The translations under genes and the position numbers were made by a program. This document shows, one piece after another, positions 45,756-56,400 of a stretch of DNA of 64,000 bases. The stretch covers positions 34,454,453 through 34,518,452 of the forward strand of contig AP025042.1 in the NCBI GenBank assembly GCA_036186865.1, in the 5' to 3' direction. A model generated the notes under the pieces. That model was not told the origin of the DNA, ran no database searches, and saw nothing but the letters and a program-made list of their open reading frames with translations. How positions within the stretch are numbered: the stretch's first letter is position 1; each line of letters begins with the position of its first letter. The stretch is from Eustoma russellianum (Eukaryota; Streptophyta; Magnoliopsida; Gentianales; Gentianaceae).

Positions 45756-46468
45756 TGTAGGTGTTGTATCCTACTTGTTGCATCAACTTCAAGACCAACC
45801 AACCAAATTAACCCAATTCACCACAATTGATTCACCAAGCAAATATCAATCACACACCAAACCTCAAGCAAATTATCCAAGATAAAGCTTCAAACACACA
45901 AGAGATTTATACGTGGAAAAACCCCTTCAATGTGAAGGATAAAAAACCACGGGACTTGTAAGGAGTCCACCCTTCTTCTTCTCTTATTATGAAATTGAGG
46001 GTAAAAACACCCAAATCAGTCTACAAGGATGTTACACCCACCAACAACAACATACATAAGAGACAACAATTGAGAAAACAAAATGCAGAAATTCACCAAA
46101 ATCGCTGACACCAGCAGCGATTAAAACCGATCCAGGCTCGGATTGAAATTCTGAACGGTCAGAATGTAGCCCTGTGTTCCGAAGATGCTGTCCAAATTTC
46201 AGCAAAATCCAACGGTTGGATCTCCGCGATCGTCAATAGCGAGGCTGCCCAAAAACAAATCTCGAAAATCTCTCTCTCCCTTTCTCTCTCTGTTTTTCTG
46301 CCTGATGTTCTACAGTACACTCTATCGAATTTTAGCCACAAAACATCATTATAGGGCTACTAAGAGAATCTCCCAAATACCCAAACCATTTGGGTCTCAC
46401 AAAATAAGTGATTGGTCTATCACTTACAAAATGTCCAATAACAAATGGACTGGACTAATGCCCCAACA
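45756..46468 (-). repeat. 3' LTR, with inverted terminal segment
   Basis: 713 bp. It follows the polypurine tract. Its first 26 bp on the plus strand are inverted relative to the other LTR (see findings). The remainder is colinear. Confidence 0.9.
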
Positions 46469-46514
46469 ATCTCCCCCTCCAGTCCAATTTGGGGAAGACC
46501 ATACGCAAAGCTTA

Positions 46515-47134
46515 TCAAAAGGACATACCTGCAAGCTTGGAACAAAATTCAAGCTTGCTTCCAGGAACTACCTTTGTCAACATATCAGCACCATTCTTAT
46601 TGGTGTGAATCTTCTTCAACTTCATTAGTTGCTCTTCAATGACATCACGCAACCAATGATACCTTACATCAATATGCTTTGTGCGGGCATGGTACATGCT
46701 TTTTACTCAAGTCCATAGCACTTTGACTATCACAAAACACAACATACTCGTTTGCTTCAAACCCAACTCTTGAAAGAAACTTTCAACCAAAGCATTTCTT
46801 TGCATGCTTCCACAGCTGCTATATACTCTGCCTCGGTAGTAGACAATGCTACACACTTCTGTAGCTTGGATTGCCATGAAATGGCTCCCCCTGCAAATTT
46901 GAACAAGTAACCTGAGGTAGACCTTCTGTTATCAAGATCACCAGCCATGTCAGCATCTGTAAATCCCTCAAGAATAGGCTCACCACCTCCAAAACACAAA
47001 CTCAATTTTGAGGTGCCATGCAAATATCTCAAGATCCACTTTACAGCTTCCCAGTGAACCTTGCCTGGATTAGCCAAGAATCTGCTAACCAATCCAACAG
47101 CATGTGCTATATCCGGTCTTGTACACCATAGCAT
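46515..47134 (-). pseudogene. Copia RNase H, frameshifted
   Basis: 47134-46757: LWCTRPDIAHAVGLVSRFLA, GFTDADMAGDLDNRRSTSGY, GGAISWQSKLQKCVALSTTE and AEYIAAVEACKEMLWLK. A frame change near 46760 leads to ARTKHIDVRYHWLRDVIEEQ and ADMLTKVVPGSKL. Recognisable RNase H with its acidic residues, but not continuous. Confidence 0.85.
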
Positions 47135-47960
47135 ACATCAATGAACCAACAGCAGAGGAGTAAGGAATATGTGACATACTTTCCTTCTCTTTCTCGGTAG
47201 TAGGACAACACGCTTGCTCAACTTGAAATGACCTGCAAGTGGTGTATTAACTGGCTTGGCATTCTTCATATTGAACCTTTCAAGCACCCGTTCAATATAC
47301 TTCTCTTGTGACAACCAAAGCTTACCAGCTTTTCTATCACGAACAATTCAATGCCAAGAATTTGTTTTGCAGGACCCAAATCCTTCATATCAAAGGACTT
47401 TGACAAATCCCCTTTCAACTCTGCGAATCATCTCAACATCTTGTCCCACTATCAGCATATCGTCAACATACAAGAAAGGATAATGAAGTTACCTTCAGAG
47501 AACTTTCTAAAATAGACACAAGGATCTGCAGAAGTCCGCTTGTACCCATTATTACTCATAAAGGAATCAAACTTGCAGTACCATTGCATTGGTGCCTGCT
47601 TAAGTCCATAGAGACTCTTTTTCAACTTGCAAACAAAATTCTCCTTACCTTTGACTTCAAATCCTTCCGGCTGCTCCATGTAAATCTCCTCATGCAAATC
47701 ACCATGTAAGAAAGTAGTTTTTACATCAAGTTGTTCAAGTTCAAGATCCAAACTGGCAGCTAGTCCCAAATTATACGAATGGAAGTCATCTTCACCACTG
47801 GTGCAAAAATCTCATCAAAGTCGATGCCTTTCTTCTGGTGGCATCCCTTCACCACTAGTCTTGCCTTCTGCCTCACTAGCTTATGGCCATCTTTCTTGTT
47901 CTTAAACAACCACCTGTTCTTCAAGACTTCTTCTCTTTTGGACGATTCAACCAAGTCATA
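47135..47960 (-). pseudogene. Copia reverse transcriptase, frameshifted
   Basis: 47954-47760 holds RWLFKNKKDGHKLVRQKARL, FDEIFAPVVKMTSIR. 47769-47452 holds LEQLDVKTTFLHGDLHEEIY, SLYGLKQAPMQWYCKFDSFM and reaches the catalytic region. A one-base change just before the Y-V-D-D box breaks the frame there. The segment 47440-47135 is decayed. Confidence 0.85.
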
Positions 47961-48252
47961 GGTTTATTCTTCTTCAAAGAATCCATCTCCTCTTGCATAG
48001 TCTTGAGCCAATGGTCTTTGTCTGGATGTGACAACACCTCTTGAAGGCTCTCAGGCTCCCCTCATCTGTGATTAGGATATACTCTGAACTGGGATAAATC
48101 TTGAAGGTTGTCGAAACTCGGGTTGAACTTCGAACTGTTGCTCTTCCACCTGTGGGCCTGAATTGCTCGCCCCTGATTAGAAGACTCCTCCATGTTCAAT
48201 ATCTACATCTTCATTTTCAGGTTGTGGTACAACAACTTCTGGTTGTACTTCT

Positions 48253-49094
48253 TCAACATGCCATGTTAATGAATGGTGTCATGACCATCCTCGGGAGCAT
48301 CACCTGTTTGTTGATCATCTGGAACAGAAATAGAAGACATATCAATAGCATCATGAAGAAATCAGTAGGATGAGACTTACCAGCACCTAAGAGATGAAAA
48401 CCCATCTCGTGCTCATAAAAGACAACGTCTCTACTCCTCACAACTTTTTGCTTTGCTGGATCATAAAGCCTGTAACCAAACTCTTCATCACCATATCCAA
48501 CAAACACACAAGGAGAAGTCTTGAAATCAAGCTTCAATCTCTGTTCCTTCGGCACATGCATGAAAGCCTTGCATCCAAACACCCTCAAATGAGAATAAGA
48601 GGGATCTTTCTCGAACCAAACCCTCTCAGGAATCTCAAACTACAAAGGAACTGATGGTGCTCTATTTATCAAGTACACGGCGGTTCCAACCGCTTCTCCC
48701 CAAAATGACTTAGGAAGATTGGACATCCTAAGCATACATCTCACTTTTTCAACATAGTTTTGTTCATCCTCTCAGCAACACCATTGTGTTGTGGGGTACC
48801 AGGTTATGTTCTTTCATGCCGAATGCCATATCTTGAGCAATATGCTTTAAACTCATTTGAAGTGTATTCACCTCCATTATCAGTTCGGAGACGCTTCAAT
48901 TTGCAATCTGACTCTCTTTCCACCATGGCATGAAACTTCTGAAAGATACCAAACACTTCGCTTTTGTTATTCATCATATAAACCCAAGTTCTCCGAGTAG
49001 CATCATCAATAAAAGTAACAAAGTATTTGTTACCACCAAATGTTTTCACCTCTATAGGACCACACACATCAGAGTAAACCAACTCTAGCTTCAC
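48253..49094 (-). pseudogene. Copia integrase, frameshifted
   Basis: 49094-48804: ELVYSDVCGPIEVKTFGGNK (first Asp), LKRLRTDNGGEYTSNEFKAY (second Asp). The TPQ-N-G-V-A-E-R segment is shifted near 48800. 48588-48253 holds MRVFGCKAFMHVPKEQRLKL and CVFVGYGDEEFGYRLYDP. Confidence 0.85.
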
Positions 49095-49144
49095 TTTCTT
49101 TCTTGTGGATCTCTTCGGAAAAGAAACTCTATGTTGCTTTCCTG

Positions 49145-50560
49145 CTAAACAATGATCACAAGGGTCAAGAGAGATGGTAACATCAACAGGAATAGAGACT
49201 TACCAGCCAACAACTTTATACCCTTCTCACTGACATGGCCCAATCTTCGGTGCCATAAGTTAGGTGAAGTTTTCTCCTCAACAGCATTCAACTCACTAGT
49301 ACACACTTTCAAGTGTGTCTTATACAAGATGCAACAGAGCTTGCCACGAGCAACGGTCAATGAACCCTTAGTCAATTTCCATTTACCCTCACCAAAAGTG
49401 TGCTTATAACCTTCTTGATCAAGTACATTAGCAGACAATAAATTGAGGCGTAAATCTGGAATGTGGCGAACATCTCTCAATGTCAAATAGCACCCAACAC
49501 TGGTTTGTACTCGAATATCTCCAATTCCAACAATACTAGCTGAACTCTGGTTTCCCATCTTCACACTACCAAAATCTCCAGCTCGGTAGTCAATAAAGTA
49601 CTCCTTAACAGGGACACAATGATAAGAAGCCTCAGTATCAACAAGCCATTCAGAATCGGAATTGTCAACATGACAACAATCACCAGTAGTACAAACCAAA
49701 GAAACAGAATCATCTGAAGTAGAAGCTGTCGCAGCTGTATTCTTGTCCTCACCCTCTTTGAAATGATCACTTTTCTTCTTTTGTTGATCTCTTTTCAACT
49801 TATAGCAAAACTTTTGAATATGGCCAGGCTTGCTGCAATAGTGACATATCGTGGGTTCTCTCCCATCCTTGGACTTGGACCTGTACTTTGACTTGCCACG
49901 TCCCTTGGGACATCTACTCTTGCTTCTTCCTCTATTCTCTACCACAAGTGCCTGTGAAATATCAACACCCATCTCCTTTCTTCTAAGCTCTTCATTGAAC
50001 ATGCTCCCTTTAATAACATCCAATGAAAGCGTACCATCTGGAGCTGAGTTGCTGATGGACACAACCAAGGTTTCCCAACTGTCCGGCAGAGAACTCAATA
50101 GGAATAAAGCCTGCAACTCATCATCAAAAACAATCTTCATCACAGTCAACTTGTCAATGATATCTTGAAAGTCACTTAGATGCTCAGAAACTGACTTTCC
50201 TGGCTTCAACTTGAGATTAACAAGTCTCTTAATCAATGAGGCCTTGTTGTGAGCAGTCTTTCTTTCATAAAGACCCTCTAATTTTCTCCACAACTCAAGT
50301 GGCTCATTCTCTTGGGATACATGATTGAATATGCTAATGTCAATCCACTGTGTAATTGTTCCCAAGGTCTTTCTCTTTAGCTTTTCCCATTCTTTATCGG
50401 ACATCTTCTCTGGTTTAGTGGGCGTGTCATCTTTCTTGGTTTTATCCACATCAATTGGGTCAAACAAATCTTTACAGTATAGCAAATCTTCCATCATCGG
50501 ACGCCAAATGGAATAATTGGTTGATGTCAATTTAACCATGGAATGATTTCCAGATTTCAT
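49145..50560 (-). CDS. Copia Gag-protease, long open reading
   Basis: 471 residues. Gag region (about 1-190: SGNHSMVKLTSTNYSIWRPM, ELWRKLEGLYERKTAHNKAS, LSSLPDSWETLVVSISNSAP), a basic Ser/Arg/Lys stretch, CCHC knuckle CHYCSKPGHIQKFC (about 240-253), then protease WLVDTEASYHCVPVKEYF (about 310-327), ILRDVRHIPDLRLNLLSANV-like block and integrase start LWHRRLGHVSEKGI. The protease site is D-T-E where the family has D-T-G, so it should be inactive. The last ~20 residues are out of frame. It starts shortly after the primer site. Confidence 0.85.
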   Translation of the reverse strand: MKSGNHSMVKLTSTNYSIWRPMMEDLLYCKDLFDPIDVDKTKKDDTPTKPEKMSDKEWEKLKRKTLGTITQWIDISIFNHVSQENEPLELWRKLEGLYERKTAHNKASLIKRLVNLKLKPGKSVSEHLSDFQDIIDKLTVMKIVFDDELQALFLLSSLPDSWETLVVSISNSAPDGTLSLDVIKGSMFNEELRRKEMGVDISQALVVENRGRSKSRCPKGRGKSKYRSKSKDGREPTICHYCSKPGHIQKFCYKLKRDQQKKKSDHFKEGEDKNTAATASTSDDSVSLVCTTGDCCHVDNSDSEWLVDTEASYHCVPVKEYFIDYRAGDFGSVKMGNQSSASIVGIGDIRVQTSVGCYLTLRDVRHIPDLRLNLLSANVLDQEGYKHTFGEGKWKLTKGSLTVARGKLCCILYKTHLKVCTSELNAVEEKTSPNLWHRRLGHVSEKGIKLLAGKSLFLLMLPSLLTLVIIV

Positions 50561-50579
50561 ATCTACGGTTTAACCAAAT

Positions 50580-50591
50580 GCTCTGATACCA
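50580..50591 (-). promoter_or_regulatory. Primer-binding site, initiator Met-tRNA type
   Basis: TGGTATCAGAGC on the minus strand, two bases from the LTR end. Confidence 0.92.
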
Positions 50592-50593
50592 GT

Positions 50594-51347
50594 TGTAGGG
50601 GAGAAGCAACAAGTAGGATACAACACCTACAAGGATCAACTTCAAGACAACCAACCAAAGCTTAACCCAATTCACCACAATTGATTCACCAAGCAAATAT
50701 CAATCACACACCAACACCTCAATCAAATTACCCAAGATAAGCTTCAAACAACACAAGAGATTTTCACGTGGAAAAACCCCTTCAATGTGAAGGATAAAAA
50801 ACCACAGGACTTGTAAGGAGTCCACCCTTCTTCTTCTCTTATTATGAAATTGAGGGTAAAAACACCCAAATCAGTCTACAAGGATGTTACAACCCACCAA
50901 CAACAACATACATAAGAGACAACAATTGAGAGAAAACAAAATTGCAGAAATTTCACCAAAATTTCGTCTGACACCAGCAGCGATTAAAACCGATCCACGG
51001 CTCGGATTGAAATTCTGAACGGTCAGAATGTAGCCCTGTGTGTTCTGAAGATGCTATCCAAATTTCAGCAAAATCCAACGGTTGGATCTCCAGCGATCGT
51101 CAAATTAGCGGAGGCTGCCCAGAAAAACTGAAATCTACGAAAACTCTGTTCTCCCTTTCTCTCTCTGTTTTTCTGCCTCTGATGTTCTACAGTGAACTCA
51201 TGAGAATTTTAGCCATCAAAAAAATCATTATAGGGCTACTAAGAGAATCTCCCAAATACCCAAACCATTTGGGTCTCACAAAATAAGTGATTGGTCTATC
51301 ACTTACAAAATGTCCAATAACAAATGGACTGGACTAATGCCCCAACA
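50594..51347 (-). repeat. 5' LTR of the ATAAT-flanked copia
   Basis: 754 bp. It starts TGTAGGGGAGAAGC on the plus strand and ends CCCCAACA. It includes the family-wide 'cccttcaatgtgaaggat' inverted repeat (~50785). Confidence 0.9.
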
Positions 51348-51464
51348 ATAATTAGTCATGATTCAGTGAAGAATATATAAATTTGAAGTGCATTTACTGA
51401 ACTTGATCATAGAATTTATTTTTTGATTTGTAGACATAAAATGATGTTGATAAAAATAACTGTA

Positions 51465-51760
51465 TTACAGTGTACGTGGTGAGAGTAATACGGTGTATAT
51501 GTAACCTTAATAAGGTGTAGTGCATTACATACAATAACAGATTATATTACAATCATATAATACAAAGATTAAAAAATTATTCGATAACCATAAAATGGAG
51601 TTATGACATCATACTATGTGGTGAGTATGTTGTGTATATGTAACCTTAATACGGTGTAGTGCATCGGACACAATAAGGGATTATATTACAATCATATAGT
51701 ACAAAGCTTAGAACTTTATTCAGTAACCGTAATACAGAGTTATATGTCACCCAATTTTTG
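51465..51760. repeat. 142-bp tandem duplication
   Basis: Two copies share 'gtggtgag.gta', 'gtgtatatgtaaccttaata.ggtgtagtgcat' and 'gattatattacaatcata.ta' with starts near 51476 and 51618. Non-coding. Confidence 0.7.
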
Positions 51761-52024
51761 ATGACTTTTGGAAAGCTGACTTTTTGACCCATAGAGATGT
51801 CAATTGAAGTAATTTAATGGCGAGACAGATGAAACGTTGTCCTATGCCTCGATTTAATTTCTCTTTTTAATGAAGTGTTTGTCTATATCTATTGGATGTA
51901 CAAAAGCGGCAGAACGACATGTCCCTAATAAAAAGAATTCAACAATTGCAAAGTGAGTATGTATGGAACTCTGTTTTTTGAAATGTTAAGTAGGTGATGT
52001 TTGATTCGTTAAAAAAAAATACAG

Positions 52025-52293
52025 AAAAAGAGGCAGAGACAATCAGAACGATTAAAAGAAAAGAATGATAATCTTCGAAAAGACATTGAAAAATTGAGGA
52101 AAAATGTTGAAGATACTAAGGATTGGATGATGCCATGGAAACGATGGCTTGAAGCTGAATTGGATGCGCTTCAAGTTCAAAGAACTGAATTGAAAATAAA
52201 GGTTCACTTGGAATATGACCACCAAAGCGTTGTGGTTCATCAGGAATTAGATGAGTCTAATACTGACCTCAAACTTCTGAGGAAAAAGATTAA
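52025..52293 (+). pseudogene. Possible exon of a coiled-coil protein
   Basis: After a tacag acceptor-like site the frame reads KKRQRQSERLKEKNDNLRKD, then EKLRKNVEDTKDWMMPWKRW, EAELDALQVQRTELKIKV and DESNTDLKLLRKKIK to a possible G|GTATTC donor near 52292. Charged heptad composition indicates coiled coil. No family identified and no credible neighbouring exons found, so it may be part of the broken gene at 45434-45720. Confidence 0.35.
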
Positions 52294-52323
52294 AGGTATT
52301 CCTCCTGCTCACCCATCGCTTTT

Positions 52324-52419
52324 ATCATTAAGAATTCTATATTATATAAGGTGGCATGTTGGTTCGTAGTTATCATTAAGAATTCTATATTATATAAGGT
52401 GGCATGTTGTTTCGTAGTT
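52324..52419. repeat. 48-bp tandem duplication
   Basis: Two copies of a unit running from tatcattaagaattctata to gttggttcgtagt (52324-52371 and 52372-52419), differing at one base. The last 22 bp appear a third time at 52497-52518 after a LINE fragment. Confidence 0.8.
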
Positions 52420-52496
52420 TTTTTACTTACACTCCCAGACCCTAACGATAGATTTTGCTGTCGTTGGGATATACTAGGTCCGGATGATGATGATGA
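52420..52496 (+). mobile_element. Short 5'-truncated RTE-like LINE 3' end with 22-bp target duplication
   Basis: The 77-bp insert (cagaccctaacgatag..ttttgctgtcgttgggatat..ggtccggatgatgatgatga) matches the 3' end of the LINE in LARP6 intron 6 (54785-54860, opposite strand) at about 90% by eye, including the (GAT)n tail. It is flanked by 52398-52419 and 52497-52518, 22 bp with one mismatch. Confidence 0.8.
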
Positions 52497-52539
52497 GGTG
52501 GCATGTTGGTTCGTAGTTATTTTTGTTAACAGCTTTTTT

Positions 52540-53455
52540 GTGTGTTTTTCTCATGTTGTTTGATTGTTGATGGAAGTAGTTATTAAGATATGAAATTTGT
52601 GAAACTGAAATGTTAAAAATGCTTTTGTTTTTAGTGTGCATCAGGCAGCACACTAAATTACAATTCCTATTGATGTTGGTAACAGTGAAAAGAAAAATGT
52701 AGTCTGTTCTTTGAATTACGGCTTTTGTTTGATTAGTCACCTACGCTTAAAAAATTTATAGCCGTGACAGACAATTACAACAAACCGCAATTTCTTGTTT
52801 GATTTTGGAACGGTCTACTTTTCCCCCTTGTTTCTATTCTATTGATGTCTTTTCAGGTATTGTGCTTTAACTGCTTACTCTAATCAGGTGTGACAAATTA
52901 GAAAGTGATATCAAGTATTTTTAAGGTGCCTTGAACTCGCAAAAGATGAATCATGTTACAGTCTGGTAGATCTTTTGTTATCATATAATCTGATCATTAC
53001 TAGATATGAAGACTTCATATTTCAAAGTTACAAGAACATGTCTTCAAACAGTTTTGCAAAGGAAATACTATTCATTTTCATGCTGAGGGTAGTGGACGGA
53101 CGTGCTAGATACTGAGGCCTAGCATGCAACTATTGAACTAACATGACACACATCAACAAAGGACGCAGGAAGGATGGACAACCCTCAAGAAAATAAAACA
53201 ACGTACTCATCACACATACCACACAATTAAAGTTATGTCTCGCCACCCTTAAATTTCAATGGTGACCATGGTTTTAAATTCAATGGTGGACTTGGCAATA
53301 AAACATCTTACAACTCCACCATGTGTCTTACTCCAGGAGAAAGCGATCAGGACGATAAAGACACGAGCGCAACAACTGACTTAATAAGATGCCAACAAGA
53401 ACATGGTATCTCAGAACAGAAATCACGAAAAACACACAGGTAGGAAGAATGACAA
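52540..53455. other. Intergenic DNA, presumably including the LARP6 3' UTR
   Basis: No gene seen. The part adjoining 53455 is probably LARP6 3' untranslated sequence. Confidence 0.4.
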
Positions 53456-56400
53456 CTAGCTTGTGTTAGGTACCAGAGGTCGACCTCGCCCCATGGCAAA
53501 TCCTCTAGTACCGTCTGGCATCTTAGGACCTGATGGAGGCTTTGAAGGTTCCATAACATGAGCAGAAGTTGTTCCATGACCTGGAGGCATTTCGTATATA
53601 TTTATGTGAAAATTAACAAGAACAGACAAGAGCAAGCAGAAGGCGAGACAGTTGAAGTGCAATAAGTACCATGCATGCTGGAATTGCTGTGTTTCTGTCT
53701 CCTTCCTTTACCATGATGTCGGTTCTTATACTCATTCTTGTCCTTCTGTACATGCATCTCATTCCTTTCTTTCTTTCTGTTCTTTTCTTTCTGCAATCGT
53801 TCTCTGCCTTTATCCCCTGGCAAGTGGTCACCATCCTTAAATGCAAGAGGCAGAAACATTAATCACAAGGGAGAACTTTTTTACTCCACTATTTGATGAA
53901 GCAGGCGTATACAAGCTACATGCAAAAAAGAAAGTGGCAGCCAAATCATGCATGCTAATTGTGCTACTTCTGTGTCAGTTAAAGCCATTAAGGCCGCAAT
54001 TTCATGCATAACAGGAATATCTCTAAGCAGAATGACAATTCAGTGAACAGATGTTCGTCACATTCAGTAAAACATGATTTCAGACATATCCATTCATAAC
54101 CTTCACAAGGTAATTTCTTTCACAAGTCCAGCAAGATGCAATTCTAACCTCTTCACCATGCGAGTCCTGATGGTGTTCGATTGAACCAGGATTCTCCTCG
54201 TCATCTCCAGCATTAAATCCTCGGACACTGCTGCTCTTCTCACCGTCTGATTCCTTAAATATTCTTCTCTGCTCTGATCTGCCCTGAAAATTTTAGGGAA
54301 AAATAAAACTTTTCCCTTTTTTTTTGCTTTGGGGGGGGGGGGGGGGGGGGGACAATCTAACTTGTTAGTAAGACAGAATAAGTATGACAAGTTACCGATT
54401 TTTTCAGAAGCTTGACACGCAAACCATATCTCCAATCCTGCTGATTATTCAGTGAGGCTACCTGGAAAACCAGAGTAGGACTGTTCATTAATTTGGTCTT
54501 GAATACCTTTAGGGCGACTTCAGGATAAAGAATCAAATACTTCACACTCACAGCTTTCTCAGCAGCCTCCACACTGTCATACTCCACAAGGGCATGCAAC
54601 TACAAGCCATGAAAAAGAAATTTTGGGAAGGAAGTAATCAAAGAGTGAATATTCAATCATTGAAGGGGAAAAAAGGAAAGTTAAAACTCTTTTTTTTTTT
54701 TTAAATTAGGAATTCAACGGCCTCTAGAAAGATAAAACTCAATCTGCAATCGGCACGTCAATGTCCTTGACATATACCATATGCTCATCATCATCATCAT
54801 CCGGACCCAGTATATCCCAACGACAGCAAAAGCTATCGCTAGGGTCTGGGGAGGGTAAATGTAGGTAGACAATACCTCTATCCTAAGGGATAGAGAGTCT
54901 GCTTCTAGTGAGACCCCCGGCTCTATATGTACCTGCATAAATGACATAATAGTAGAGATATTTTGTGCTATTGTGTTAGTGAAGAAATTCAAAAAATACA
55001 AAGAAAAGACTTTTGATATTAAAATATACATCACGTGTATATATACATGTAATGTAAAACAACGTTATAACATACGCAACCAAATCAAAAGTCAACCTAA
55101 AGCGTAGATAGTGTCTACGCCTATCTATGCCCCTAAATATACTCTAAAGTGTCCCTATATATGACTTATACCTCGTTAACCTTAATCTTATGTCTCCATG
55201 AACTCCTATCCTACATCATGTCCTCAGAGAGATGCAAATCTAGTAGGTCGTGCCTAATCTGCTCATCCCAAGTCAGTTTGGGTCTGCCTTTACTCCTGTT
55301 TCCCTCTACAATGAGGCTTTCAATTGCTCTGACCGACGCCGTTGTCTGTCTCCGTTTGACATGCCCAAACCATCTCATTTTTCCCTCCCTTATCTTATCT
55401 GCTATACTAGCCACGCCTAACCTTTCTCGAAACACCTCGTTTCTGATTCGTCTAGCCTTGTATGCCCACACATCCACCTCAACATCTTCATCTCTGCCAC
55501 TTCCATCTTCTGTAATTGTGATCTTTTGATGGCCCAGCAGTCTGTCTCATATAGCATTGCCGGTCGCACTGCCACCCTATAAAATTTTCCTTTAATTTAG
55601 TTGGGAAATTTTCGTCACATAGTACCCCTGAGGCCGCCCTCCATCTACACCAGCCTGCTTAGACTCGATGTGCTACATCATTATCTATGTCGTCATTCTG
55701 CTGCATAAATGATCCTAGGTACTTAAACTTACTTGTGGTACCACTTGACCATCGATGGTGAGCTGGCTATCCTCACTCTCTGCTACGCCGCTGAAGTCGC
55801 GGTGCATATACTCGGTCTTAGAACGACTAATCTTTAAGTCTTTTCTCTCTAAAACACCCCTCCACTGCTCTAGTCTCATACTCAAGGTATGTCTACTTTA
55901 TGCGGCTAATACAATATCGTCAGCAAAAAGTATACACCACGGAATTGCCTCCTGTATCATCTTTGACAACTCGTCAAGGAGAACTGCAAAAAGAAATGGG
56001 CTCAACGCAGACCCTTGATGGAGACCGACCTCCACCGAAAAGAAGTTCGTATTTCCCACGGACGTACGAACGGTTGTTTTTGTCCTAGCATACATATCTC
56101 TAATTATGTCTATATACTTCACAGGGATCCCCTTGCATCCAGACTATCCCATATCAGGCTACGTGGCACACTATCATACGCTTTTTCAAGATCGATGAAC
56201 ACCATATGTAAATCGCGCTTCTTATCCCTATACTTCTCCATTAATCTCCTGATAATGTGTATTGCTTCCGTAGTTGACCTTCCTGGCATAAAACCAAATT
56301 GGTTCACCGTAACCTGAGTTTCTCTCCTAATTCGAGTGTCGATTACTCTCTCCCATAACTTCATGGTATGGCTTAGCAACTTAATCCCTCTATAGTTCCC

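Larger units (their letters stand above)
45756..51347 (-). mobile_element. Ty1/copia retrotransposon (minus), duplication ATAAT
   Basis: LTRs at 45756-46468 and 50594-51347 share about 680 bp ending in '..ggactggactaatgccccaaca'. The perfect duplication ATAAT lies at 45751-45755 and 51348-51352. On the minus strand: primer site (50580-50591), gag-protease (50560-49145), integrase, reverse transcriptase, RNase H, and polypurine tract (TTGGACTGGAGGGGGAGAT, about 46469-46487). There are several frameshifts. The domain sequences are of the Tnt1-like type (LVDT..SYH protease, KTFGGNKYFVTFIDD integrase). Confidence 0.92.

Noticed and set aside
55149..55529. 126-codon plus-strand frame near the LINE
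   Set aside because: It is the antisense shadow of the LINE C-terminal coding region.
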